A DNA stretch of 64,000 nt from Rugamonas sp. A1-17 (GTDB lineage: Bacteria > Pseudomonadota > Gammaproteobacteria > Burkholderiales > Burkholderiaceae_D), in assembly GCA_025548565.1 (NCBI GenBank), contig JAJLPB010000023.1, forward strand, positions 1 through 64,000. Reading direction: 5' to 3'. Under the pieces are notes generated by a model that searched no databases, was not told the DNA's origin, and saw only the letters and a program-made list of their open reading frames with translations. This document shows positions 54,291-64,000 of this stretch, piece by piece (the first letter of the stretch is position 1; each line of letters begins with the position of its first letter). Made by a program: the position numbers and the translations under genes.

Positions 54291-55066
54291 TATGCGGCGC
54301 GCAGCAGGCGGGCGCCGGCTGCGGAATAGGCATCCATCAATCGCGCATCGGTATCCCGCTCGACCACCAGATGCGTCAACTGGGCAATCGGCAGCACCAG
54401 AAAGGACGCGACCGCGCCCAGCTTCGCGGCGGTGGCGACGACGGCGGTGGCCTTGCTGTGCGCAGCCAGGCGGCGCTTGAATTCGGCCTCCTCGAAATCG
54501 ACGGCGGTGATGCCGGCCTGCAGATCGACGCCGCATGCGCCGACGAAATACAGGTCGGGCCGCAGCAGCTCCACCTCGCGCAGCGCGGTCGCGCCCACGC
54601 TGCCGCCCAGGCCCTGCTTGATGCGGCCACCGATCATGATCAGTTCCACGTGAGGCTTGTCCAACAGCCGCGCCGCGATTGACGGCGCGTTGGTCAGCAC
54701 TGTCAGCGGCGCGTTCGGCAAGGCGTCGGCGATGGCCAGATTGCTGGAACCGGCATCGAGGAAAATCACGCTGCCCGGCTTGACCAGCGTGGCGGCGGCC
54801 GTGGCCAGGCGCGATTTGCCGGACTGCTCGCGGCCAAGGCGCTGGGTCAGCGTACCGCTTTCCGGCGCGGCGGCGATGCGCACCGCGCCGCCATACACCT
54901 TCTGGCACAAGCCGGCGGCGGCCAGGTCGCGCAGGTCGCGCCGTATCGTGTCTTCGGTGACGTTCAGGTTCTGCGCCAGCACGGAAGCAATCACGCGGCC
55001 GTCTGCCTCCAATTGCTTCAATATCAGGTCGTGGCGCTCTTGCAACAGTAGGTTTTCACGTTTCAT
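54290..55066 (-). CDS. DeoR/GlpR-family transcriptional regulator
   Basis: Protein of 258 residues. The N-terminal helix-turn-helix is in RHDLILKQLEADGRVIASVLAQNLNVTEDTIRRDLRDLAAAGLCQKVYGGAV. The C-terminal sugar-phosphate-binding DeoRC domain has FLDAGSSNLAIADALP and FVGACGVDLQAGITAVDFEEAEFKRRL. The start at 55066 (MKRENLLLQERHD) gives the normal length; an upstream frame extension to 55123 would run into the operator-like repeats. It probably controls its own gene and the MFS gene. Confidence 0.92.
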   Translation of the reverse strand: MKRENLLLQERHDLILKQLEADGRVIASVLAQNLNVTEDTIRRDLRDLAAAGLCQKVYGGAVRIAAAPESGTLTQRLGREQSGKSRLATAAATLVKPGSVIFLDAGSSNLAIADALPNAPLTVLTNAPSIAARLLDKPHVELIMIGGRIKQGLGGSVGATALREVELLRPDLYFVGACGVDLQAGITAVDFEEAEFKRRLAAHSKATAVVATAAKLGAVASFLVLPIAQLTHLVVERDTDARLMDAYSAAGARLLRAA

Positions 55067-55101
55067 GCGTAAAAGTGTACATGTGAGCGCATTAAATGTA
55101 A

Positions 55102-55131
55102 ACAAACACGCACAAACAAGCACAAATACGC
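55102..55131 (-). promoter_or_regulatory. Three tandem 10-bp repeats, probable DeoR operator
   Basis: ACAAACACGC, ACAAACAAGC and ACAAATACGC (plus strand) follow without gaps. On the coding strand they read GCNTNTTTGT three times, one per helical turn. They lie 36-65 bp upstream of the regulator start, between it and the preceding gene. Direct-repeat operators are usual in DeoR-family autoregulation. Confidence 0.6.
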
Positions 55132-55133
55132 AC

Positions 55134-57092
55134 TCAAGGCTCCTGCAAACGCAGCAGCGCCTCGGCGGAGTTGGCGAACAGCGCGGCGTCCTTCTCGATG
55201 CGGCGGAAGGCTCGCCCCAGGCTGGCGCGCATGAAGGTGCTGTGCGCGTAGCGCGTCACCTTGCTGTAGTAGCGCTCCGCCAGCTGGTTCACCGATTCCA
55301 CATATTGGTCCATCAGCTCCGGCGTGATCGAGAAGTTATCGTAGTTGATCACCGCCGGCACCTTGCGGCCCAGCGGCGCCAGGCGCTCCGCCACCAGCGC
55401 GCAAATCTCGGCGATGGTCTCGGTGTCGCTCACCTCGAAGCCTTCGAAGTTGACGAAGAAAAGCTCCTGCTGTGCGTCGTACACCAGCCGCTGCTCCAGC
55501 GGCAGCGCCAGGAAATCGGTGCGCCAGTTCATCGGCAGCGGCGCGAAGATGCGCGCGTCCATCACCTTAAGCTGCGCGCTGATGGCCGGCTTGAAATCCA
55601 TGTGTGCCAGGATGTCCCGCTCGACGTCCACGCCGGGCGCGATCTCGATCAGCTCCAGCGCCGACATGCCGCCGTCCAGCACCAGCCGCATCACGCAGCG
55701 CTCGGTGATGAACAGCGCCTCCTGCCCGCGCCGCGCCGCGTACTCACCGCTGTAGGTGCGGTGCTCCACCTCGTCGACGAACTTGCGCGTGGCCCCCTTG
55801 TCCGCCGTGAAGGTGCCGACAAACACCACCTTGCGCGCGTTCTGGCTGATGTTGATGAAGCCTCCCGCGCCGGCCAGCTTGCTGCCGAATTTGCTGACGT
55901 TCAGATTGCCGTGGCGATCGGCCTGCGCCAGCCCGAGCACCGCCACATCCAGCCCGCCGCCGTCGTAGAAGTCGAACTGGTAGGGCTGGTCGATGACCGC
56001 GTCGGCGTTGGTGGCCGCGCCGAAGTTCAAGCCGCCGGCCGGCATGCCGCCGATCACGCCCGGTTCCGCCGTCAGCGTGACCAGGTCGAGCAGCTTCTCC
56101 TCCGCAGCCACCGCCGCCACGCCTTCCGGCATGCCGATGCCGAGGTTGACGACATTGTTAGGCCGCAGCTCCATCAACGCGCGGCGGGCGATGATCTTCC
56201 GCTCGGTCAAAGGCATCGGCGCCACCGCCGACAAGGGCACGCGCAGCTCGCCCGAGTAGGCCGGGTTGTATGGCTCGGCGAAAGTCTGCATGTGGTACTC
56301 GGGCTTTTCCGCCACCACCACGCAATCGACCAGGATGCCGGGGATCTTCACCTGGCGCGGATGCAGCGTGCCGCGCTCCGCGATGCGCTCGACTTGCACG
56401 ATGACGATGCCGCCCGAGTTGTGCGCGGCCATCGCGATCGCCAGCGCCTCCAGCGTCAGCGCCTCGCGCTCCATGGTGATGTTGCCAACGGCGTCCGCCG
56501 TGGTGCCGCGGATGATCCCCACGTGCACCGGCTGCGATTTGTAGAACAGGTATTCCTTGCCGCCCAGCGTGAGCAGCTCCACCAGCTCCTCCGTGGTGCG
56601 GGCGTTGATCTTGCCGCCGCCGTGGCGCGGATCGACGAAGGTGCCCAGGCCCACGTGCGTGAGCAGGCCGGGCTTGCCGGCGGCGGTGTCGCGAAACAAT
56701 TGGCTGATCACGCCCTGCGGCAGGTTGTAGGCTTCGATCTTGCCGCTCATGGCCAGCTGCTGCAGCTTGGGCACCAGGCTCCAATGGCCGCCGACCACGC
56801 GCTTGAGCAGGCCCTCGTGGCCGAAGTGATTCAGGCCGCGCTCCTTGCCGTCGCCCTGGCCGGCGGCGTAGACCAACGTCAGGTCGCGCGGATGGCCGCC
56901 GCTGTCGGCCGACAGGAAGCGCCGCTCCAGCGCCACCGCGATATTCTCCGCGAAGCCGACGCCGACAAAGCCGCCGGTGGCGATGGTGTCGCCGTCGCGT
57001 ATCAGTCCGACCGCATCGGCCGCGCTGACGATCTTGTTACGCTGGACGGCTGGTTTGCCGATCGTGGAAAAATCGAGAGTGCGACCATGCAT
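55134..57092 (-). CDS. Acyl-CoA:acetate/3-ketoacid CoA-transferase (fused alpha-beta, extended)
   Basis: Protein of 652 residues. Family I CoA-transferase with both subunits in one chain. The alpha-like half has [24 protein letters not shown] and [16 protein letters not shown]. The beta-like half has [17 protein letters not shown] and [19 protein letters not shown], whose Glu is probably the catalytic residue. It resembles YdiF of about 530 residues but has roughly 120 extra C-terminal residues of unknown role. It moves CoA between short acyl groups. It lies 14 bp after rmuC. Confidence 0.88.
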   Translation of the reverse strand: MHGRTLDFSTIGKPAVQRNKIVSAADAVGLIRDGDTIATGGFVGVGFAENIAVALERRFLSADSGGHPRDLTLVYAAGQGDGKERGLNHFGHEGLLKRVVGGHWSLVPKLQQLAMSGKIEAYNLPQGVISQLFRDTAAGKPGLLTHVGLGTFVDPRHGGGKINARTTEELVELLTLGGKEYLFYKSQPVHVGIIRGTTADAVGNITMEREALTLEALAIAMAAHNSGGIVIVQVERIAERGTLHPRQVKIPGILVDCVVVAEKPEYHMQTFAEPYNPAYSGELRVPLSAVAPMPLTERKIIARRALMELRPNNVVNLGIGMPEGVAAVAAEEKLLDLVTLTAEPGVIGGMPAGGLNFGAATNADAVIDQPYQFDFYDGGGLDVAVLGLAQADRHGNLNVSKFGSKLAGAGGFINISQNARKVVFVGTFTADKGATRKFVDEVEHRTYSGEYAARRGQEALFITERCVMRLVLDGGMSALELIEIAPGVDVERDILAHMDFKPAISAQLKVMDARIFAPLPMNWRTDFLALPLEQRLVYDAQQELFFVNFEGFEVSDTETIAEICALVAERLAPLGRKVPAVINYDNFSITPELMDQYVESVNQLAERYYSKVTRYAHSTFMRASLGRAFRRIEKDAALFANSAEALLRLQEP

Positions 57093-57106
57093 GGCGAGCT
57101 CCGTTT

Positions 57107-58420
57107 CTAATCTATGTCGAGATCATTCTTGTCGATTTCAGGTCCCAGCAGCAGCTGCGCCGCCTCGCTCGGCAGCGCCTCCACCGTCTTCAGCTTGCGC
57201 GCCATCTGGCGGCTGCGCGTCTCGGCCGATTCGATATTCTTGGCGGCCCGCTCCAACGCCAGCTTGGTGGCCGACAGCACGTCGCCGAACTTGCCGAACT
57301 CCGTCTTCACCGCGCCCAGCACCTGCCACACCTCCGACGAACGCTTCTCCAGCGCCAGCGTGCGGAAGCCCATCTGCAGGCTGTTGAGCAGCGCCGACAA
57401 GGTCGATGGCCCGGCGATGCTGATGCGGTTCACGCGCTGCAGCTCGTCGGCCAGGCCGGGACGGCGCATCACTTCCGCGTACAGGCCCTCGGTCGGCAGG
57501 AACAGGATGGCGAAATCGGTGGTGTGCGGCGGCGACACGTACTTCTCCGAGATGGTCTTGGCCTCGCCGCGCACCGCGCGTTCCAGCTCGCGGCCGGCCA
57601 GCGCCACGCCTTCCGCGTCGGCGCGGTCGGCGGCGTCCAGCAGGCGCTCGTATTGCTCCTTCGGGAACTTGGCGTCGATCGGCATCCACACCGGCGCCCC
57701 GCCCTCCACCTGGCCCGGCAGCTTGAGCGCAAACTCCACCCGCGCGCCGCTGCCGGCGATGGTCTCGACGTTCTTCGCGTATTGGTCGGGCGTGAGCACC
57801 TGCTCCAGCAGCATCTCCAGCTGCACCTCACCCCAGGTGCCGCGCGTCTTCACATTGGTCAGCACCCGTTTCAGGTCGCCCACGCCCAGCGCCAGCTGCT
57901 GCATCTCGCCCAGGCCCTGGTGCACGCGTTCGAGCCGTTCGGACACCTGCTGGAACGAGGCGCTCAGGCGCGCCTCCAGCGTCGCGTGCAGTTTCTCGTC
58001 GACGGTCTTGCGCATCTCCTCCAGCCGCGCGCCGTTGTCCGCCTGCAGATCCTTGATCTTGGCCTCCAGCGTGGCGCGCACCTCCTGCATGCGCGCGGCG
58101 TTCGACTCGGTCAGCCGCGCCAGGTTCTGGTTCATGCTGTCGGCGAACTGCTTCAGGCTGCGGCCCTGCTCATCGCGGCCGACCAGCCCCTGCGCCTCCA
58201 GCTGGCGGCGCAGGGCCTCGAACTGCTGCACGCTGGCCGCGTGCGTGGCCTGCGCCGTGGTCTGCAACTGCATGCGCACCTCGCGCTCGACGCGCTCGAT
58301 GCGCTCGGCCAGGCCATCGCCGCCACCGGCCGGGCCGCGCGCGCGCAGCAGCGACAGCGCCTGCAGGACCAGGACGGCCGCGATCGCAGCCAGCAATACA
58401 TAGAATTCGGTCTGGGTCAT
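57107..58420 (-). CDS. rmuC: DNA recombination protein RmuC
   Basis: Protein of 437 residues. An N-terminal membrane anchor (residues 5-25) is followed by a long coiled coil (about 35-170) and the RmuC nuclease-like domain ([55 protein letters not shown] and [17 protein letters not shown]). It limits inversion at short inverted repeats. Gene spacing suggests cotranscription with the hemoglobin gene upstream. Confidence 0.95.
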   Translation of the reverse strand: MTQTEFYVLLAAIAAVLVLQALSLLRARGPAGGGDGLAERIERVEREVRMQLQTTAQATHAASVQQFEALRRQLEAQGLVGRDEQGRSLKQFADSMNQNLARLTESNAARMQEVRATLEAKIKDLQADNGARLEEMRKTVDEKLHATLEARLSASFQQVSERLERVHQGLGEMQQLALGVGDLKRVLTNVKTRGTWGEVQLEMLLEQVLTPDQYAKNVETIAGSGARVEFALKLPGQVEGGAPVWMPIDAKFPKEQYERLLDAADRADAEGVALAGRELERAVRGEAKTISEKYVSPPHTTDFAILFLPTEGLYAEVMRRPGLADELQRVNRISIAGPSTLSALLNSLQMGFRTLALEKRSSEVWQVLGAVKTEFGKFGDVLSATKLALERAAKNIESAETRSRQMARKLKTVEALPSEAAQLLLGPEIDKNDLDID

Positions 58421-58435
58421 AGCGTCAATCGGGCT

Positions 58436-58825
58436 TCAATCGGGCTTATTACGCATCCAGTCGGCGGTTTGATAGAAGGACTCCATCAACCGCAACCGCA
58501 GCGCCTCGTCGATGCCGACGTCCTCCATCGCCCACGCCATCGCGCGCAGCCACTGGTCGCGCTCCTGGGTGCCGATGGCGAACGGCATGTGCCGCATGCG
58601 CAGGCGCGGATGGCCGTGCGCTTCGATGTACAGGTCCGGCCCGCCCATCCAGCCGCTCAGGAACATGAACAGGCGTTCGCGCGCGTTGTCCAGCGTCGGT
58701 GGATGGGCGGCGCGCAGCAGCGCGAACTCCGGCTCCAATTCCATCAGGTCATAAAAACGGTCGACCATCTCGCGCACGCGCGATTCGCCGCCGATTACTT
58801 CATAGAGAGTTCGGGATTCAGTCAT
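58436..58825 (-). CDS. Group II truncated hemoglobin
   Basis: Protein of 129 residues with the 2-on-2 globin fold. Phe24-Tyr25 are the B9-B10 pair, His79 (RMRHMPF) is the expected proximal heme ligand and Trp92 is the G8 tryptophan of group II. The class binds oxygen and nitric oxide or handles peroxides. The start at 58825 fits the family length, although GGAGG is very close to it; an ATG at 58834 is possible. It lies 37 bp after the autoinducer synthase gene. Confidence 0.9.
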   Translation of the reverse strand: MTESRTLYEVIGGESRVREMVDRFYDLMELEPEFALLRAAHPPTLDNARERLFMFLSGWMGGPDLYIEAHGHPRLRMRHMPFAIGTQERDQWLRAMAWAMEDVGIDEALRLRLMESFYQTADWMRNKPD

Positions 58826-58862
58826 ACCCTCCATGATAGCGCACCGGCGGCCAAACGCGGCC

Positions 58863-60122
58863 TCACACCAGGGCAAGCCGGCGCAGGCGCCGCGTCGACG
58901 ACCAGCTCTCCAGGTCGGCCTCGGCGCGGATGTCGTCGCAGGCCTGGATGATGCGCGACAGCTGCGTCCGATCCAGCCCGGAGTTAAGCGTCAGCCGCAC
59001 CAGCGAGCGGTTTTTCGGCGTGGCCGGTGCGCAGAACATGGCGCCGTAGATGCCGTGCCGCTCCAGCAGCTTGCGCAGCGCCAGCGTCTTGGGCTCGGGG
59101 CCGGGCTCCAGCGCGATGATCTGCTCGCTGCCGTCGCTGACGTTGTAGCCCAGCGCGCTCAACTCCTCGCGCACTTCCAGCGCGTTGGCGCGCAGCGCGG
59201 CGCGGCGGTCGTCGGCCGCGGCGACGAAGTCGATGGCGGCGTCGAACCATGCCAGCTCATGGCCCAGCAGGCAGGAACTGAAGATGGCCGGACGCGACTC
59301 CGACAGGAAGTAGCCCTTGAATTTGCTGGAACAGGTGATGAAGCCGGCGCGCCCGGCGAACGCCTTGGCCAGCGACGCGGTGCGGAAGTGCACCCGTTCG
59401 CACAAACCCTGCTCCGCCACCAGCCCGGCGCCGCGCGGGCCGTGCGTGCCCAGCGAGTGCGATTCGTCGACGATCAGCAGGCAGCCATGGCGCTCGGCGA
59501 TTTCCACCAGCTCGCGCAGCGGCGCCACGCTGCCGTTGGTGCTGTACAGCGCGTCCACCACGATCAGCCCGCGCCCGTGGCGTACCAGCTGCTTTCGCAG
59601 GTGCTCCATGTCGTTGTGCAGGAAAGGCACCGGCGCCGCCCCGGCCGACTGCACGCCCTCCCACAGCGAGGCGTGGGCCTGCATGTCCAGGTAGACCGGA
59701 ATGCCGGGCGCGGCCAACGTCTGCACCAGGCCGACGTTGGCCGCCCAGCCGGACTGCGCCAGAATGCCGTCCTGCGCCCCCATCAGGCCGGCGAACTTGC
59801 GCTCCAGCCGGTGCTGGGCGCTGCCCTCCTGCAGGTACACGGCCGACATCAGCAGCTCGCCCTGGCTGCGGGCCAGCGCCGCCATCTGCGCCCCCATCAG
59901 GGCCGGCTCGCCGGCCAGGCACAGGTAGTCGTTCCCGGCCAGGAACACCGCCCCGGCCGGCGTGGGCTGCCAGGCGTGCGGATGCTCGCCTCCCAACAGC
60001 TGTTCGATGCGGGTGATGTAGTGCTCATCCATGCGCCGGGCCACGAAGTCGGGCATTTGCTGTTCAGCCGGGATGGCAAAACCAGCGTTACGGATATGAT
60101 CTTGAGCAATCGCCTTGGACAT
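58863..60122 (-). CDS. jqsA: Alpha-hydroxyketone autoinducer synthase (CqsA/LqsA/JqsA-like)
   Basis: PLP-dependent alpha-oxoamine synthase-like enzyme of 419 residues. Lys253 in TASLAKAFAGRAG is the expected PLP lysine, and VDESHSLGTHG (Asp219, His222) contacts the cofactor. The relatives BioF and KBL make biotin precursor or 2-amino-3-ketobutyrate, but the divergent sensor kinase and regulator genes mark this as the quorum-sensing branch, known in Vibrio (CqsA), Legionella (LqsA) and Janthinobacterium (JqsA). The product would be an alpha-hydroxyketone. The ATG at 60122 has AAAGGA 8-9 bp before it. Confidence 0.87.
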   Translation of the reverse strand: MSKAIAQDHIRNAGFAIPAEQQMPDFVARRMDEHYITRIEQLLGGEHPHAWQPTPAGAVFLAGNDYLCLAGEPALMGAQMAALARSQGELLMSAVYLQEGSAQHRLERKFAGLMGAQDGILAQSGWAANVGLVQTLAAPGIPVYLDMQAHASLWEGVQSAGAAPVPFLHNDMEHLRKQLVRHGRGLIVVDALYSTNGSVAPLRELVEIAERHGCLLIVDESHSLGTHGPRGAGLVAEQGLCERVHFRTASLAKAFAGRAGFITCSSKFKGYFLSESRPAIFSSCLLGHELAWFDAAIDFVAAADDRRAALRANALEVREELSALGYNVSDGSEQIIALEPGPEPKTLALRKLLERHGIYGAMFCAPATPKNRSLVRLTLNSGLDRTQLSRIIQACDDIRAEADLESWSSTRRLRRLALV

Positions 60123-60206
60123 GTTCAGGTTCCTTTCGTAGTTTTGGAAATGGTTGTTTTTTTTTGAGTCCGACTCCAACCTTGAGGCCAAAAAAACAAG
60201 CGGGGA

Positions 60207-60220
60207 TTGATACTGATCAA
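60207..60220. promoter_or_regulatory. Perfect FNR/Anr-type box in the jqsA-jqsS gap
   Basis: TTGATACTGATCAA matches TTGAT-N4-ATCAA exactly and lies inside ATTGAT-N4-ATCAAT. TTGATAC recurs at 60229-60235, 22 bp (about two helical turns) from its first copy. The box is 84 bp before jqsA and 52 bp before jqsS, so it could serve either. It suggests oxygen or redox input to the signalling genes. Confidence 0.6.
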
Positions 60221-60272
60221 TTAATGTTTTGATACGCAGAAGTGCGTTGCAAATTCAGGCGATCATGGGACC

Positions 60273-61574
<1,302 letters not shown>

Positions 61575-61577
61575 CAC

Positions 61578-62588
61578 ATGCATTTGCCCGTTTATTCCCA
61601 TCCCACCCTGACCGTATTGGTCGACGACAGCGACTCGTTCCTGCGCAGCCTGTCGTTCCAGCTCGACCCCATGCTGGCCAGCCAGACCTTCCATGACACC
61701 ACCACCGCGTTGCAGTGGTTGCGCAGGGAACCGCAGTCGGGCTGTGTGCCGCTGCACGTCAACTTCGACATGCACAACCTGCCGGCCGACCAATGCAACG
61801 TGGCGCTGGACCTGGAACGCATCTACCGCATCGGCCAGCAGCGCCACCGCTTCGAGACGCCGTCGGTGCTGGTGGTCGACTATTCGATGCCGCAGATGAA
61901 CGGACTGGAATTCTGCGCGGCGGTGGCCCACCTGCCGTGCAAGAAGATCCTGTTCACCGGCGCGGCCGACGAGAAGATCGCGGTGAGCGCCTTCAACCGC
62001 GGCCTGATCGACCGCTACATCAAGAAGAGCGACGACCACGCGCTCGACATCCTAGAAATCGAAATCGCCGCGCTGCAGCGCGACTACTTCGACACCCAGT
62101 CCGAAACGCTGCGCGAGCTGGTGCTGCTGCATAACTACCACTTCCTGGGCGACCCGGCGTTGGCGCGGCTGGTGCGGGAACTGAGCGTCAGCATGGGCTT
62201 CGTCGAGCACTACATCTTCCCGAATCCGACCGGCATCCTGTTCCTCGACAAATTCGGCAAGGCCAGCCTGATGATGATAGAAACCGAACAGGGGATGTAC
62301 GCGCAGTACGAGATCGCCCGCGACAGCGACGCGCCGCCGTCGTTGCTGGATGCCTTGCTGGAGCGGCGCGTGCTGCCGTTCTTCTCCGACCCGGACGGCG
62401 ACGGCATGTACTCGCGCCGGGTGGGCGACAACTGGCACCGCTACTGCGCGGCGCCGCGCGTGTGCCAGGGCCGCGAGACCTACTACTGGGCGCTGTTCGA
62501 CCTGCCGCCGCACTACTTCGACAAGCAGCCGTATTCCTACGCCGACTTCCTCAGGGAACGGGCGGCGCTGGAAACCATGGCGGCCTAA
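61578..62588 (+). CDS. jqsR: Response regulator with unusual output (LqsR/JqsR-like)
   Basis: Protein of 336 residues. The receiver domain has Asp16-Asp17 (VLVDDSDSF), acceptor Asp101 (LVVDYSMPQMNG), LFTGAAD and Lys in YIKKSD. About 40 residues are inserted between the acidic pair and the acceptor, as in LqsR. From about 175 to the end is a non-DNA-binding-looking output region (LVLLHNYHFLGDPALARLVRELSVSMGFVEHYIFPNPTGILFLD onward) of unknown function. GAGGTG before the ATG overlaps the jqsS stop, so the two are coupled. Confidence 0.87.
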   Translation: MHLPVYSHPTLTVLVDDSDSFLRSLSFQLDPMLASQTFHDTTTALQWLRREPQSGCVPLHVNFDMHNLPADQCNVALDLERIYRIGQQRHRFETPSVLVVDYSMPQMNGLEFCAAVAHLPCKKILFTGAADEKIAVSAFNRGLIDRYIKKSDDHALDILEIEIAALQRDYFDTQSETLRELVLLHNYHFLGDPALARLVRELSVSMGFVEHYIFPNPTGILFLDKFGKASLMMIETEQGMYAQYEIARDSDAPPSLLDALLERRVLPFFSDPDGDGMYSRRVGDNWHRYCAAPRVCQGRETYYWALFDLPPHYFDKQPYSYADFLRERAALETMAA

Positions 62589-64000
62589 GCTTCGCGCAGC
62601 GTCTGCAACGGCGGCTGGCGCAGCACGTTGCGCAGGCCCAGCCAGCCGCCGGCGATGGCGCACAGCGCGCCCGCCACCAGGCCGACCACCCACACGGCGG
62701 GACTGAAGCTCCAGGCGAACTTGAACTGGTAGGTGGCCAGGGCCCAGCCCATGGCCGCCGCGCCGGTCGCCGCCAGCACGCCCGACAAGGCGCCCACCAG
62801 CGAGAACTCGATCAGCTGCGCCTGCGACAGCTGCCGGCGGGTCGCGCCCAGCGCGCGCAGCAGGCCCGATTCGCGGGTGCGCTCGTCCTGCGATCCCATC
62901 AGCGCCGCGTACAGCACCAGCACGCCGGAGGCCAGCGTGAACACGAACAGGAACTCGACCGCCGTCACCACCTGGTCCAGCACCGCCTGCACCTGCCGCA
63001 GCAGGCCGCCGACGTCGACGATGGTCAGGTTGGGGTAGTCGCGCGTGAGGGCGTTCATCACCGCGCCCTGCCCTTGCGGCAGGTGGAAGGCCGTGATCCA
63101 GCTCTGCGACACTTCGGTCATCGCCGCCGGGTTGATGATGACGAAGAAGTTGACCCGCATCGAGCCCCATTCCAGCTTGCGCAGGCTGGTGATGGTGGCG
63201 TCCACCGGCGTGCCGGCGATGTCGAAGCGCAGCTTGTCGCCCAGCTTCCACTTCAGCGTCTTGGCGATGCCCTCCTCCACCGAGGCTTCCGGCGCGCCCG
63301 GCTTGTCGGCGAACCACTGGCCGGCGCTGATCTTGTTCTCGGCCTGCATCCGCGCCATCGTCGACAGGTTGAATTCGCGGTCAGCCAGGCCCTTGGCGCG
63401 GTCGTCGGTGTAGGTCTCGGCGGTCACCGGCTTGCCGTTCACCGCGGTCAGGCGTCCCCGTATCATCGGATACTGCGGCGCGTAGCTCACGCCCGCCGCC
63501 CGCAGGCGCTTGCCGATATCGGCCGCCTGCTCCGGCTGGATGTTGATGATGAAGCGGTTCGGCGCGTCCGGCGGCGTGGCGTTGCGCCAGGCCGTCATCA
63601 AGTCGCCGCGCACCACGGTCAGCACCAGCAGCGCCATCATGCCCAGCGCCAGCGATACGATCTGCACCACGGTCGCGCCGGGACGGCGCTGCAGCGACGT
63701 GATGGCGAAGCGCCAGCTCTGGTGGTCGATCGCGCGCCGCAGCGGCTTGAGCGCGGCCAGCGCGCCCCAGCCCACCAGGCCGAACACGGCGAAGGCGCCG
63801 AGGAAGCCGAGCGCCGTGTACAGCGCCAGCTGCACATCGCCCGCCTGCCACAGCAGCAGAACGACAAAGCCGGCCAGGCCCAGGCCGTAGGTGGCCAGCG
63901 CCGCCACTTGCGGCGGCTCCTGCTCGCGGCGGATCACGCGGTTGTGCGGCACCTTGCGCAGCTGCAGGATAGGCGGCAGCGCGAACGCGGCCAGCAGCAG
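62585..64000 (-). CDS. FtsX-like ABC transporter permease (5' end outside window)
   Basis: At least 471 codons are visible, and the frame stays open to the right edge (residues LLLAAFALPPILQLRK precede a GTG at 63952). The architecture is MacB/FtsX-like: membrane segments near the start, LQRRPGATVVQIVSLALGMMALLVLTVVRGDL, a large periplasmic domain, then three C-terminal segments with SGLLRALGATRRQLSQAQLIEFSLVGALSGVLAATGA. It resembles YbbP, the permease of the YbbA-YbbP export pair. It is convergent with jqsR, and the stops overlap by 4 bp. Confidence 0.9.
   Translation of the reverse strand: MLLAAFALPPILQLRKVPHNRVIRREQEPPQVAALATYGLGLAGFVVLLLWQAGDVQLALYTALGFLGAFAVFGLVGWGALAALKPLRRAIDHQSWRFAITSLQRRPGATVVQIVSLALGMMALLVLTVVRGDLMTAWRNATPPDAPNRFIINIQPEQAADIGKRLRAAGVSYAPQYPMIRGRLTAVNGKPVTAETYTDDRAKGLADREFNLSTMARMQAENKISAGQWFADKPGAPEASVEEGIAKTLKWKLGDKLRFDIAGTPVDATITSLRKLEWGSMRVNFFVIINPAAMTEVSQSWITAFHLPQGQGAVMNALTRDYPNLTIVDVGGLLRQVQAVLDQVVTAVEFLFVFTLASGVLVLYAALMGSQDERTRESGLLRALGATRRQLSQAQLIEFSLVGALSGVLAATGAAAMGWALATYQFKFAWSFSPAVWVVGLVAGALCAIAGGWLGLRNVLRQPPLQTLREA

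Overview
The window is GC-rich (apart from a few AT-rich intergenic gaps), densely coded bacterial chromosome. Gene order and protein types point to a betaproteobacterium of the Oxalobacteraceae (Massilia, Duganella or Janthinobacterium-like). The main reasons are the flagellar locus layout with a motC/motD pair beside fliA-flhG-flhF-flhA-flhB, the rluC-rne-moaA order, and a CqsA/LqsA-type alpha-hydroxyketone quorum-sensing locus. The genus is inferred, not proven.

Positions 1-39107 are one large flagellar locus. fliI (cut by the left edge) to fliR run rightward and encode the export ATPase, C-ring, hook-length control and export gate. Next comes a gene of about 8.8 kb for a protein of 2929 residues, built from about 321 octapeptides grouped into 134-residue super-repeats and ending in a calcium-loop domain. 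A 42-bp perfect palindrome and a bidirectional terminator separate it from the leftward block flgB-C-D-E-F-G-H-I-J-K-L. flgA and flgM-flgN diverge from flgB. motD, motC, fliA, flhG, flhF, flhA and flhB then run leftward, interrupted by an Rpn-type nuclease gene. Sigma-28 promoters are readable before flgM and flgK, which fits late-gene control by FliA and FlgM.

Positions 39216-48600 are housekeeping: an FAH-family hydrolase coupled to rsuA, a small ORF with a perfect FNR-type box upstream, an S49 peptidase, a Rieske protein, a HAD phosphatase, rluC, and rne after a long leader. Positions 48684-53130 hold moaA, a mobA-moeA fusion and a fetA-fetB-like ABC exporter.

Positions 53127-60122 read leftward: MFS transporter, DeoR regulator with a triple 10-bp operator-like repeat, CoA-transferase, rmuC, truncated hemoglobin and a jqsA/cqsA-like autoinducer synthase. 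The matching sensor kinase and response regulator (jqsS, jqsR) run rightward from the same intergenic region, which carries a second perfect FNR-type box. The window ends inside a leftward FtsX-like ABC permease gene.

The main candidate for an undescribed system is the octapeptide giant (8481-17270). The possible oxygen control of the quorum-sensing locus is the second.
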